Source of the DNA: Streptomyces sp. 378
GTDB lineage: Bacteria > Actinomycetota > Actinomycetes > Streptomycetales > Streptomycetaceae
Length of the DNA stretch: 64,000 nt
Assembly (NCBI RefSeq): GCF_030124145.1
Contig: NZ_JASKMS010000003.1
Location: 337,723 to 401,722 of the forward strand
Reading direction: 5' to 3'
The notes beneath the pieces were generated by a model. The model worked only from the letters and a program-made list of their open reading frames with translations, did not search any database and was not told the DNA's origin. The position numbers and the translations under genes were made by a program. Positions 47,753 to 56,386 of this stretch are shown piece after piece (position 1 is the first letter of the stretch; each line of letters begins with the position of its first letter).

Positions 47753-49114
47753 CTACAGCGGCGGACCCGACCCCTCGACCTGCTCCCGCACCTGTTCCGG
47801 CGTCAGGTAGGCGTCGGTGTACTCGAAGTCCTTCAGCCGCGCGGCCTTGCGGGCCTGGAAGCCGGTGCGTACGAAGTCGTCACCGGCGACCGCGTTGAGC
47901 AGCCAGTTCGTCATCACCCGCGTCTTGGCCACGTTGGTCCGCAGCGCCGACCAGTGGTAGCCGCGGGCCACGGCCTGGGCGGGCAGCCCGCGCAGTTCCA
48001 CGCCCAGCGGCTTGGAGACCGCGTCGGTGCCGCCGAGGTCGACGACGAGCCCGAGGTCCTTGTGGACGTACGGGTTCATGACCTGCCCCCGCAGCGACGC
48101 GATGACGTTGTCGGCGACATGCCTTCCCTGTCGCAGGGCGTGCTGCGCGGTCGGCGGGCACATGGCCCCGTCCCCCTTGGCCAGGTCGGGCACGGCCGCC
48201 GAGTCGCCGAGGGCGAACACGCCGTCGTTGCCCGGCAGGTTCATCTCGGGGGCGACCGCGAGCCGTCCCTTGACGGTCTCCGCGCCGAGCGTGGCGATGA
48301 GCGGGCTCGCGACGACGCCGGCGGTCCAGATGAGCGTGCGGGTCGGGATCACCCGCCCGTCGGTGAAGGTGACCTCCTCGGGACCGGCCTTCGCGATGGA
48401 GGTGCCCAGGGAGATCTCGATGCCGCGGCGGCGCAGGATCTCCTGCGCGCTACTGCCGAGTTTGTCGCCCAGCTCCGGCATCAGCTTCGGCGCGATGTCG
48501 ATCAGATGCCACTTGATCAGACCGGAGTCCAGCCGCGGGTAGCGCTTGACCGCCGCGTGCGTCAGCCGCTGCAGGCACGCCGCGGTCTCGGTGCCGGCGT
48601 AACCGCCGCCGACCACCACGAACTGCAGCCGGGAGGCCCGCTCCACGGGGTCCTGGCTCGCGTCGGCCAGGTCCAGCTGTGAGATGACGTGGTCACGGAT
48701 GTACGCCGCCTCGGCGAGGGTCTTCATCCCGAACGCGTGGTCCGTCAGCCCCGGGATGTCGAAGGTGCGGGTGATGCTGCCGGGCGCCAGCACGATGTAG
48801 TCGTACGGCTCGTTGACGATCTCGTCGGTGATGGTGCGGATGACGCAGACCTTGGACTTCAGGTCCACGCCGATGGCGCCGCCCGGGATGATCCGCGTGC
48901 GGTACTTCTTGCTGCGCCGCAGCGAGACGGCGATCGACTGCGGCGTCAGCACGCCGGAGGCCACCTGGGGGAGCAACGGCAGGTAGAGCTGGTAGGCGAA
49001 CGGCGTCACCAACGTGACGTCGGCCTCGTCCGGGGAGAGCTTCCGTTCCAGACGGCGGACGCACTCCACGCCGGCGAAGCCTGCGCCAACCACCAGGATC
49101 CTGGGTCGTGTCAC
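47753..49114 (-). CDS. ndh: Type II NADH dehydrogenase (NDH-2-like)
   Basis: A 453-residue FAD-dependent pyridine nucleotide oxidoreductase on the inner face of the membrane that passes electrons from NADH to quinone without pumping protons. It shows ILVVGAGFAGVECVRRLE for FAD, VVVGGGYAGTETAACLQ for NADH and FALGDSAAVPDLAKG near the flavin. GTG 49114 is chosen because AAAGGG lies 9 bases upstream; ATG 49123 is too close to the site. Confidence 0.9.
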   Translation of the reverse strand: MTRPRILVVGAGFAGVECVRRLERKLSPDEADVTLVTPFAYQLYLPLLPQVASGVLTPQSIAVSLRRSKKYRTRIIPGGAIGVDLKSKVCVIRTITDEIVNEPYDYIVLAPGSITRTFDIPGLTDHAFGMKTLAEAAYIRDHVISQLDLADASQDPVERASRLQFVVVGGGYAGTETAACLQRLTHAAVKRYPRLDSGLIKWHLIDIAPKLMPELGDKLGSSAQEILRRRGIEISLGTSIAKAGPEEVTFTDGRVIPTRTLIWTAGVVASPLIATLGAETVKGRLAVAPEMNLPGNDGVFALGDSAAVPDLAKGDGAMCPPTAQHALRQGRHVADNVIASLRGQVMNPYVHKDLGLVVDLGGTDAVSKPLGVELRGLPAQAVARGYHWSALRTNVAKTRVMTNWLLNAVAGDDFVRTGFQARKAARLKDFEYTDAYLTPEQVREQVEGSGPPL

Positions 49115-49340
49115 GGTGTTCATCCCTTTCTGCGGCTCCAGGCGGTCTGCCTCGAACGCCTTCCGACTGCCCCTGGATCGCTGGTTCGCACCCTTTCGAT
49201 CCCACCGTGTGTCCGGCCGTAGCGCCAGTCGGATGCGGCCGGCAGACGAACGCGTCGATCACCACCATGCCCGCACCGTGGCCGAAAAGCACCAGGCGGG
49301 AGTGAAGAACGCGTGCACACCCGGTCGGCCGGACCCGCCG

Positions 49341-51068
49341 TCAGGAGTCCGCGCCGCCTTGGAGGTGACAGAGCAGCAGACACACGTCGTCGTCCCGCTC
49401 GGAATCGCTCAGCAAGGGGTTCAGAAGCCGGTCCGCCGCGCCCTCCAGGTCCGCGTCCAGCTCCGCGGAACGGAACCCGCCGAGCGCGGAGGCCAGTCGC
49501 TCGATGCCCGGGTCTATGCCCTGCGCCCGCCGCTCCACCAGCCCGTCCGTGTACAGGGCGAGGGTCGAGCCGGGCTCCAGCTCCTCGGTGTGGTCGGCGA
49601 TCTCCTGGGTGAGCGGAATGCCGAGCATCGCGCCGGGCTTGGCGTGCAGGGTGCGCACGGTGCCGTCGGGCAGGCGCAGCACCGGCGGCGGATGCCCCGC
49701 GGCGGCCCAGGTCAGCGTGGGCTCGTCCGGATGGAACCGGGCGATGACGGCGGTGGCGTACAGGTCCGGCTGGAGATGGTGCAGGAACCGGTGCAGCCGG
49801 GTCAGCAGCCGGCCCGGGCTGTCGCCGTCGACTGCGTACGCCCGCAGCGCGGTGCGCAGCTGGCTCATCATGACCGCCGCGTGCAGTCCGTGCCCGGTGA
49901 CGTCGCCGATGACGGTGATGAGGCCACCGTCCCGCTGGGGGAACGCGTCGTACCAGTCACCGCCGATGTTCAGCCCGTGCGTGGCCGGAAGGTACCGCGC
50001 GGCCAGGCTGAGGCCCGGCGTGGCCGGCAGGTCCGTCAGCAGGGCGCGCTGCAGCGTCTCGGCGATGTCGCGGTTGTGCTCGAAGCGCCGGGCGTTGTCG
50101 ATCGCGATGCTGGCCCGCCGGGTGAGCTCGATCAGCATCACCGCGTCGTCCGGGTCCCAGCGCCCGCCGGGCGGCGACAGCGTCAGGACGCCCAGCGGGG
50201 CCCGCCGCGTCGGCAGCGGCACACACAGCAGCGGCCGCCCGGGATCCAGCGCCGACGGCGGCTGGTCCTCGACGCCGGGCAGGTTGCCGGGGTGGTCGGC
50301 GGCGTACTGGGGCCGCCCGGTGCGGGCCGCGACCACGGCCGCGGCCGGATGCGGCGCCGACCGGTGCCTGTCCTCCTCCTGGTCGAAGAGCCAGACGTCG
50401 ACGCTGCTCGCGTACTCCGGCACCAGCAGGTCCGGCAGCCGGCGCACGATCTCCTCGTGGTTCAGCGACGCCGTCAGTACGGCGCTCGCGTCCGCGAGGA
50501 ACGTCAGTCTGCGCCGGGCGCTCTCCGCCTCGTTGCGGGCGCTGCGCTCGGCGGCGAAGGCCTCGCGCTGGGCCCGGCCGGCCGCGTCCAGCTCGGCGTG
50601 CAGGGCCAGGACGCCCTGGTTGGTCTGGTGCAGCTCCTCGCGGTGGAAGGAGACGAGATCCTCCTGCTCCGCGAGCTTCTCCAGCACCACGGCCGCGTCC
50701 TCGTCGGCGCCGAGCAGCGCTTCCGACAGGGCGGCGGGGTCGTCGGCGACGGTGCCGTCCTCGGTGGCCTCGGCCCGCTCGGGGCAGGGGACGGTCACCT
50801 CCCACGGGGGCTCCCCGGCGGCGCACGCCTCCGGCGACGGGGTCACCACGAGGTGCAGCAGACCCTCCTCGGCGGGGGAGCTCGCCAGGTCCATGGTGAG
50901 CCGCCAGGTGCCGCCCTTGGTGAGGCACTGCCGCAGGTGGGCGCTGAGGCCGGCGGCCAGCCGGGTCCGTTCCACGGTGGGCACACCGTAGGCGGAGGCC
51001 AGGCGCGCGAGCGAGATGCGGGCGCGGGCCGCGTCGGTGACGGTGGTGATCTGCCAAGTGCGCATCAT
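49341..51068 (-). CDS. GAF / SpoIIE-type PP2C phosphatase (RsbU-like)
   Basis: A 575-residue protein phosphatase. The N-terminal part (1-110) is a degenerate GHKL ATPase-like module, a coiled helix follows (about 115-180), then a GAF domain (about 190-335) and a SpoIIE PP2C domain (about 350-570) with metal motifs NIGGDWYDAF and VIGDVTGHGL. Such proteins dephosphorylate STAS antagonists and so release sigma factors. Its ATG overlaps the TGA of the preceding gene (ATGA). It is the last gene of the five-gene Rsb operon. Confidence 0.9.
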   Translation of the reverse strand: MMRTWQITTVTDAARARISLARLASAYGVPTVERTRLAAGLSAHLRQCLTKGGTWRLTMDLASSPAEEGLLHLVVTPSPEACAAGEPPWEVTVPCPERAEATEDGTVADDPAALSEALLGADEDAAVVLEKLAEQEDLVSFHREELHQTNQGVLALHAELDAAGRAQREAFAAERSARNEAESARRRLTFLADASAVLTASLNHEEIVRRLPDLLVPEYASSVDVWLFDQEEDRHRSAPHPAAAVVAARTGRPQYAADHPGNLPGVEDQPPSALDPGRPLLCVPLPTRRAPLGVLTLSPPGGRWDPDDAVMLIELTRRASIAIDNARRFEHNRDIAETLQRALLTDLPATPGLSLAARYLPATHGLNIGGDWYDAFPQRDGGLITVIGDVTGHGLHAAVMMSQLRTALRAYAVDGDSPGRLLTRLHRFLHHLQPDLYATAVIARFHPDEPTLTWAAAGHPPPVLRLPDGTVRTLHAKPGAMLGIPLTQEIADHTEELEPGSTLALYTDGLVERRAQGIDPGIERLASALGGFRSAELDADLEGAADRLLNPLLSDSERDDDVCLLLCHLQGGADS

Positions 51069-52657
51069 GGGCGTTCCGGCGGGGTCGAGGTCAGCACGGC
51101 CACGGCGGTGTCGTCCCGCACCGGCCGGGCGGGACTGCTGGTGTCGCGTATCGTCACGGCGGCCGTCACGGCCGGGTCCGCCGCGGGCAGCCCGGGGTCG
51201 GACGGCGGCGTCCAGCGACTGGGCAGACCGTCGGTGTGCAGGATCAGCAGCGGGTCACCCGTCCAGTCGGCCTCCTCCTCGCGGAGGGTGGTGGGCCGGT
51301 GGACCCCGACGATGCCGGGCCTCGACAGCAGGGGGTGCCAGATGCCGTCGGTGCGCAACCGCGCCCCCACGTTCCCGATGCCGGCGAACCGGAGCCGCCG
51401 GGCCGGCAGGTCGAGCTGGGCGAGGGCGACGGCCGCGCCGCGCGTGCCCGTCAGCGCGTCGTGCAGCCGGCGCAGCGACTCGGCGGGGGAGAGGTGGGCC
51501 CACCGATGCACGGCCGCGACCGCGGCGGACGAGGCATGCGCGGCCTCCGGACCGTGCCCCAGTCCGTCCGCCAGCATCAACGTCACCCGGTCTCCGGCCC
51601 GGACCCATGCCCAGGCGTCCCCCGAGTACTCGGCCCCGCCGTAGGGGATGTTCACCCCACCGGCCCGCACCCCGGCTCCGGGCAGGGAACGGCTCTGCCG
51701 GACCGCCCCGGGGTCCGGGAGACCGTGAGCGGGTGCCGCGTGGGCTGCTGGCGTGTTCGTCTTCGCGGTGCCCGGCGTGACGGCGTCAGCCGGTTCGTGG
51801 GACGGCGCCGTCCGGGAAACCGAGCCGGTCCCCGGGGTGCCGGCGGGGGCGAGGTCGTGGGCCCGTGCCGCCTGCGGGCCGGGTCGCCGCCCGGTGGTCC
51901 CGGTGCGCCGGAGATCATGATCCGGCGCTCCGTACGGCCGGTGCCCGGTGCCCTGCGCAGGGTCGGCTTCGGGCGTCGGGCCATCTGGGGCCCCGTGCAC
52001 TTGCCCGGCTTCGGGCGTCGGGCTGCCCGGGGTGCCATGTACCTGCCCGGCTTCGGGCGTCGGGCCGCCTGGGGCGCCCTGCACCTGCCCGGCGGAGCCC
52101 GGCGCGCTGCCCGGCACCGCCGCATGGCCCGTCAGCGCGCCACAGGCCATCACGCCGAACGGCGGCTCGCCGCCCGGCCGCCGTCCGCCGGCGAAGACCC
52201 CGCCCTCGAACCGCCCCGGCGCCTGTACGCCCCGGGGCGCGGTGCTCACGCGGGCGACGGCGACCGTGCCGCGGCCGGGGACGCTGTGCAGGGCGAAGTC
52301 GTCGGACAGGCGCCGGCACGTGCCCAGGCCCGCACCGAGCGAACGGGTCGTGGAGAAGCCGTCGCGCAGGGCCGCGGACACGTCGGGGATGCCCGGGCCG
52401 TGGTCGACCGCGGCGATCTGCACCACCCTGGATGCCTCGCCGCCCTCCCGCAGCACGGGTGGGGGCACGACCTCGATGAGCACCTGACCACCCTCGGCAT
52501 GCTTCAGCAGGTTCGTGGCGAGCTCGGTCGCCACCAGCGCGGCGGCCGCCGTACGCCGCTCGTCCAGCCCGGCCAGCGCGGCGGCGCCCTCCGCCGCGAC
52601 CCGCGCGTCCCACACCCGGGTCGAGTCGCGCACCGGCACGTCCCATACGCGCGGCAT
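51065..52657 (-). CDS. Fused GHKL ATPase and PP2C phosphatase (RsbT/RsbX-like)
   Basis: A 530-residue two-module switch protein. Residues 1-130 form a GHKL ATPase (ALVATELATNLLKHAEGG, AVDHGPGIPD, STTRSLGAGLGTCRRL). A low-complexity linker of about 190 residues contains a tandem 14-residue repeat. The C-terminal part (about 320-525) is a PP2C domain like RsbX (AEYSGDAWAWV, TLMLADGLGHGPEA). RsbX resets the stressosome by dephosphorylating RsbS/RsbR. Start and stop overlap its neighbours (TGATG, ATGA), so translation is coupled. Confidence 0.88.
   Translation of the reverse strand: MPRVWDVPVRDSTRVWDARVAAEGAAALAGLDERRTAAAALVATELATNLLKHAEGGQVLIEVVPPPVLREGGEASRVVQIAAVDHGPGIPDVSAALRDGFSTTRSLGAGLGTCRRLSDDFALHSVPGRGTVAVARVSTAPRGVQAPGRFEGGVFAGGRRPGGEPPFGVMACGALTGHAAVPGSAPGSAGQVQGAPGGPTPEAGQVHGTPGSPTPEAGQVHGAPDGPTPEADPAQGTGHRPYGAPDHDLRRTGTTGRRPGPQAARAHDLAPAGTPGTGSVSRTAPSHEPADAVTPGTAKTNTPAAHAAPAHGLPDPGAVRQSRSLPGAGVRAGGVNIPYGGAEYSGDAWAWVRAGDRVTLMLADGLGHGPEAAHASSAAVAAVHRWAHLSPAESLRRLHDALTGTRGAAVALAQLDLPARRLRFAGIGNVGARLRTDGIWHPLLSRPGIVGVHRPTTLREEEADWTGDPLLILHTDGLPSRWTPPSDPGLPAADPAVTAAVTIRDTSSPARPVRDDTAVAVLTSTPPERP
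51967..52092 (-). repeat. Three 42-bp tandem repeats in the linker of the ATPase-PP2C gene
   Basis: Units of 42 bases (51967-52008, 52009-52050, 52051-52092) each contain CTTCGGGCGTCGGG and encode AGQVHGAPDGPTPE-type 14-mers. Units differ by a few substitutions. The period is a multiple of 3, so length can vary without breaking the frame. Confidence 0.85.
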
Positions 52658-53097
52658 CAGACCTCCTCGCGCGGACGCGGCGGCCGGCCCACCCAGCAGG
52701 TCACCCGCACCGTGGTGCCCGAACCCGGCGTGGTGTCGATGTCGAAGTCGTGCACCAGGCGCCGCGCACCGCTCAGCCCCATGCCCAGACCGCCGCCGGA
52801 GGTGTAGCCGTCGCTCAGCGCCTGGTCCAGGTCCGTGATGCCCGGCCCCTCGTCGCTGAAGGACAGCCGCAGCCCCTGCGCACCCGCGCTGCTGACCTGC
52901 GTGGCGCGCATCTGTCCGCCACCGCCGTGCACCAGGGTGTTGCGGGCCAGCTCGCTGGCCGCGGTGATCAGCTTGGTCTGGTCCACCAGACCGAAGCCGA
53001 GCCGGGCAGCGGCCTGCCGTACGTGCTGACGCACCCACACCAGGTCCATGTCCGACCGGATGGGCAAGCAGGCCTCCACGCCCGCGGCAGTGTGCAT
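52657..53097 (-). CDS. rsbT: RsbT-like serine/threonine kinase (switch protein)
   Basis: A 146-residue GHKL kinase. The N-box is ITAASELARNTLVHGGGG, the G1 box is SDEGPGITDLDQALSDG and the G2 box GGLGMGLSGARRLVHDF. This form with an intact GxGxG signature is typical of RsbT, which is held by the RsbR-RsbS stressosome and phosphorylates them on stress. ATG 53097 is used (AGGAG 8 bases upstream); GTG 53100 is equally possible. It overlaps both neighbours. Confidence 0.9.
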   Translation of the reverse strand: MHTAAGVEACLPIRSDMDLVWVRQHVRQAAARLGFGLVDQTKLITAASELARNTLVHGGGGQMRATQVSSAGAQGLRLSFSDEGPGITDLDQALSDGYTSGGGLGMGLSGARRLVHDFDIDTTPGSGTTVRVTCWVGRPPRPREEV

Positions 53098-53516
53098 CAC
53101 GGACTCTCCTGACGCGGGCCGCCGGGACGGGTCACCGGGGCCTGCCGGGCGAGGAGCTCCATGCCCGCCTCGGTGCTGAGCGCGGTGCTCAGCCCCGGCA
53201 GCGTCAGACCCAGTTCGACCAGGGTGATGGCGACGGCCGGGCGCATGCCGGCCACCACGGTGCGCGCGGCCAGCAACGTGGACTGCGCGGCGATCTCGGC
53301 CAGCACCCGGCCGAGGAAGGAGTCGACGATCTCCACACCGGAGATGTCGATGAGGACCCCGCGCACCCCGGTACGCGAGATGGTCTCCGAGAGGTCCTGC
53401 TGAAGCTGCTGCGCCGTGCTGTCGTGCAGATCGCCCTGGAGCGTGACCAGCAGGACGTCGCCGAGCCGGAGGACCGGCACGTGGCCGGTCACGGGGTGGG
53501 GGGAGGCGTCGTTCAC
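53097..53516 (-). CDS. rsbS: RsbS-like STAS antagonist
   Basis: A 139-residue single-domain STAS protein. The phosphoacceptor region reads LIDISGVEIVDSFLGRVLAE, with the serine in DISG-VEIVDS at the position phosphorylated in RsbS. It would form the core of a stressosome with RsbR. Its GTG start overlaps the stop of the RsbR gene by 4 bases (GTGA) and its stop overlaps RsbT. Confidence 0.9.
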   Translation of the reverse strand: MNDASPHPVTGHVPVLRLGDVLLVTLQGDLHDSTAQQLQQDLSETISRTGVRGVLIDISGVEIVDSFLGRVLAEIAAQSTLLAARTVVAGMRPAVAITLVELGLTLPGLSTALSTEAGMELLARQAPVTRPGGPRQESP

Positions 53517-54400
53517 CGCTGGCCCGTACCCGGATTCACGATGTCCGCGCCGAGCTGGTGCAGCGCGTACCGGAGCGCGTCGGCGAGGCCCGCGCGGGTG
53601 ATCACGTCCAGGTCCAGTCCGAGATGCACGATGGTCTGCGCGATGGCGGGGCGGATGCCCGAGACGATGCACTCGGCGCCCATGAGCCGCGCCGCGGCGA
53701 CCGTCTTCATCAGGTGCTGCGCCACCAGCGAGTCGACGGTCGGCACCCCGGTGATGTCGAGGATCGCGAACCGCGCGTGCTGCTCGACGACGGCGTTCAG
53801 CAGCGTCTCCATCACGATCTGGCTGCGGGCGCTGTCGAGCGTCCCGATCAGCGGCACGGCCACGACGCCGTCCCACAGCCGGATGACGGGTGTGGCCACC
53901 TCCATCAGCTGCAGCCGCTGACGGTCGCTGAGCGCCTGCCACTCGCTCAGCGCCGTCTGCATCGCCACCAGCCGAAGGGTGCCCATCAGCACGGTCAGGG
54001 CGGTCGAACACGCCCGCAGGTGCTCGGGGGACGCCTGTTCCAGATCGGCGGCCAGCAGATTCTCCACGGGCGGCCGCAGGGCGGCCAGCTCGCTGGAGAC
54101 CTGGGTGTTGGACAGCCCGGCACGGGAGCGGGCCACACCCATCCGCGCCAGCTGCTCGCGCACCCCGCTGAATCCCGCGGCGTCCGGGTCCTCCACCTGC
54201 TCCGAGTCGGCCACCTGGGCCAGCGCGTCGACAACGGCCTTGCCCGCTTCCACCGCCTCGTCGCGCGAGACGCTGAACACGGTGCGGAACAAGGGCTCGT
54301 CCGCCCACCGCTGGGCGATCTGCTCCCGCCGGCGGTGCAGGAAGTCCCTGACCTCGTGGCTGGGGGTGGCGAGCTGTCCGTCCGCTTCGTGCTCCGGCAC
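53513..54400 (-). CDS. rsbR: RsbR-like stressosome sensor
   Basis: A 295-residue protein with an N-terminal helical sensor domain (about 15-160; here HEVRDFLHRRREQIAQRWAD) and a C-terminal STAS domain containing ILDITGVPTVDSLVAQHLMK. RsbR paralogues build the stressosome shell and give signal specificity through the N-terminal part. GTG 54400 follows GAGGAG. It is the first gene of the operon RsbR-RsbS-RsbT-ATPase/PP2C-PP2C, all on one strand and with overlapping ends. Confidence 0.9.
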   Translation of the reverse strand: MPEHEADGQLATPSHEVRDFLHRRREQIAQRWADEPLFRTVFSVSRDEAVEAGKAVVDALAQVADSEQVEDPDAAGFSGVREQLARMGVARSRAGLSNTQVSSELAALRPPVENLLAADLEQASPEHLRACSTALTVLMGTLRLVAMQTALSEWQALSDRQRLQLMEVATPVIRLWDGVVAVPLIGTLDSARSQIVMETLLNAVVEQHARFAILDITGVPTVDSLVAQHLMKTVAAARLMGAECIVSGIRPAIAQTIVHLGLDLDVITRAGLADALRYALHQLGADIVNPGTGQR

Positions 54401-54667
54401 CTGGTTCTCTCCTCATCCGCGTTGCGTCGACCGAGCCCGCTTCTGGCAACGAGACGGCGATGTGACACTTGCCGGGCGACAACTCTAACCATGCGCCGAC
54501 CTCGTACGACACCTGCTCCGGTGCAAGCGATCCGGTTCAGGGGAAGGGCGGTTGCCACCGCCCGGGTATCGGCGCGAGGAGGGGTGAGCCGTCGTTCGGG
54601 CAGGGCGGAGCCGGGGCACCGGCCGACCGTTCTTCGACGGCGCCGTGCCCGAGGGGGAGCCGGTCCG

Positions 54668-55069
54668 TCAGAGGCTCTGGTCGCCCGGTCCCTCGGGGAC
54701 GCTCGGCCCTTCGTCGGCACGGGCCAGAGCCTCGTCGACACTCTCCGATATCGGCACCGTGATGCTGACGCCGGTCAGGTCGAGGATGCGCCGCACGGCA
54801 GGCGTCGGGCTGATGACGTGCACACTGCCCTCGGTCTTACGGGTCTCCTGGTACACCCTCAGGATGATGTTCATCCCGGACGAGTCCATGAAGGGGACGG
54901 ACGAGAGGTCGAGCAGGAAATGCCGACGGCCGTGGTGGAGTTGATTGGCCAGATGGGCCTGGAACTCGGTCGCGGTGTCGACGTCCAGGTAGCCGTCGAC
55001 CGTGATCAGGGCCACGTCCTCCCGGGGCAGTTCGACTTCCACGGACAGCGGGTTCTGGGCGAGGGGCAC
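54668..55069 (-). CDS. STAS-domain anti-sigma factor antagonist
   Basis: A 133-residue SpoIIAA/RsbV-type protein. The phosphorylatable serine lies in LLDLSSVPFMDSSGMNIILR. When dephosphorylated, such proteins bind the anti-sigma ATPase and free the sigma factor. GTG 55069 follows GGAGG at 5 bases. It is upstream of the stressosome operon on the same strand, 267 bases away, and is a plausible substrate of the operon's phosphatases. Confidence 0.92.
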   Translation of the reverse strand: MPLAQNPLSVEVELPREDVALITVDGYLDVDTATEFQAHLANQLHHGRRHFLLDLSSVPFMDSSGMNIILRVYQETRKTEGSVHVISPTPAVRRILDLTGVSITVPISESVDEALARADEGPSVPEGPGDQSL

Positions 55070-55423
55070 GGATACCTCCAACAAGTGCTACGGCCAGGGC
55101 TGGTCACCTCTGGGGATGACCGCGGTGCGAGGGGACACCGGTCGTTCTCCGGACTCGAATGCCGTTCCTCATGCGCCTCCCTTCCTCGACGGGCTTCGGA
55201 TGTCACCGCGCCCCCGCGATTACCCCGGAAACCCTCCTCCATGCATCCCGGTCCGAACATCGTCGGGACCGGGTCGCGGGACGACTTGCGGTAGCAGGCG
55301 TGTTCGCCGAATGCGCTTGCGGCAGGAGGGTAATTGCTGCTGTGGAACGGGGCGGGCGGAATGCGTTCGCCGCGGGCACGACGATCATGACGATCCGCAC
55401 ATCGCCAGGGAGGATGGAACAGC
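55070..55423. other. Divergent intergenic region, STAS / PRC-barrel
   Basis: This 354-base stretch holds both promoters. Toward the PRC-barrel gene it contains a SigB-like promoter match and an AGGGAGG site. No convincing gene is seen. Confidence 0.5.
55309..55333 (+). promoter_or_regulatory. Possible SigB-type promoter of the PRC-barrel gene
   Basis: GAAT (55309-55312), a 15-base spacer and GGGTAA (55328-55333) fit GNNT-N14/16-GGGTAY except for the last base. It lies about 90 bases before the start at 55424. A weaker match than the other three candidates. Confidence 0.4.
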
Positions 55424-55795
55424 GTGGCCATCGACAGAATCTGGTCGTACGCGCCGGACAGCGGTCACAGCGAGGGGCAGGACCTGACCGGTTTCGCGGT
55501 CGCCGCGACCGACGGCACGATCGGGCACGTGGACCGGGAGGCCGCCCCGCACGGCATGCGGCACCTGGTCGTCGACACCGGGGTCTGGGTGTTCGGCCGC
55601 AGCGTCCTGGTCCCGGCCGGAGTCGTCACCGGCGTGGACACACAGGCACGGAAGATCACAGTCGCCTGCAGCAGGGGGGACGCGAAAGCCGCGCCCCGCT
55701 TCCAGACGGACAGCGAGACGCGGGACCAGGGGTACCTGCGGGCCGTGGGCGACTACTACGACCGGCTGCCGCCCCGCGAGGCGGCCCAGGTCTGA
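55424..55795 (+). CDS. PRC-barrel domain protein
   Basis: A 123-residue protein with a PRC-barrel-like beta domain (GFAVAATDGTIGHVDREAAP, LVVDTGVWVFGRSVLVPAGV). PRC barrels bind proteins or RNA and occur in small stress proteins of Streptomyces. The GTG at 55424 follows GGGAGGATGGAACAGC. Its stop codon is the first base triplet of a 21-bp perfect hairpin shared with the convergent ATPase gene. Confidence 0.85.
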   Translation: MAIDRIWSYAPDSGHSEGQDLTGFAVAATDGTIGHVDREAAPHGMRHLVVDTGVWVFGRSVLVPAGVVTGVDTQARKITVACSRGDAKAAPRFQTDSETRDQGYLRAVGDYYDRLPPREAAQV

Positions 55796-55837
55796 GTCGG
55801 GTGTCACGGGCGCACGGCGCCCGTGACACCCGACTCA
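55793..55837. terminator. Bidirectional terminator, 21-bp perfect stem spanning two stops
   Basis: The arms (55793-55813 and 55817-55837) pair perfectly over 21 bp around an ACG loop. The left arm begins with the TGA stop of the PRC-barrel gene and the right arm ends with the complement of the TGA stop of the ATPase gene. It should terminate both convergent transcripts. Confidence 0.85.
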
Positions 55838-56269
55838 CCAGGGCATGAACACGTGCACATCCTTGCCGTGATCGTCGGCCACCACGCTGACCTGGTCGCA
55901 CAGGGTGTGGACCAGGTGCCAGCCGATGCCCCCGCCACCGCTGCGCGGGTCGAAGGGGCGAGGGGCGGGCTCGGTGGTGCTGGTGTCGTGCAGGACCACA
56001 TGCACCCCGTCGAACGTCCGGCGCATCCGCAGCGCGAACGGACCCGGGGCGTACTGGACCGCGTTGGCGGCCAGTTCCGTCACCACCAGCAGGATGTCGT
56101 CCCAGTACTCGGGGGCAGAGGGCGGGGAGGAGCGTGCCAGATCACGCAGGAACTCCTCCGCTGCCAGCCGCGCACCCGTCACATCATGCGGCTCGCCCAC
56201 GAAGCTGTTCGTGCGGCTCGGGATCTCCTCGGAGGTCAGGGCGTCGTCCCCACGCGGCTCGGTTGACAT
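55835..56269 (-). CDS. GHKL ATPase, anti-sigma regulatory factor-like
   Basis: A 144-residue RsbW-like ATPase. The N-box is LLVVTELAANAVQYAPGP and the glycine box SGGGGIGWHLVHTLCDQVSV. It is probably another partner-switch kinase acting on STAS proteins or a sigma factor. ATG 56269 follows GGAAAGG. Short direct repeats (GGGCTGTCGTC twice) lie 25-50 bases upstream. Confidence 0.87.
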   Translation of the reverse strand: MSTEPRGDDALTSEEIPSRTNSFVGEPHDVTGARLAAEEFLRDLARSSPPSAPEYWDDILLVVTELAANAVQYAPGPFALRMRRTFDGVHVVLHDTSTTEPAPRPFDPRSGGGGIGWHLVHTLCDQVSVVADDHGKDVHVFMPW

Positions 56270-56386
56270 ATCGCCTTTCCGGCCCGGGCGTCAGCAAGGG
56301 CTGTCGTCAGGGCTGTCGTCCTTTCTCTTGCGTCGCCACTGTTGCGTGTTCCCGACGGGGCGAGGCCTACGCGTCCGGTCGCACGC

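Noticed and set aside
49115..49340. Possible small gene (LFGHGAGMVVIDAFVCRP…) between NDH-2 and the phosphatase
   Set aside because: Protein-like for a short stretch only; no RBS and the frame runs into the NDH-2 gene. It may be a relic, but this cannot be supported.
49014..51644. Plus-strand open frame of 876 codons
   Set aside because: It lies opposite the NDH-2 and phosphatase genes, whose motifs are intact, and has no RBS or domain.
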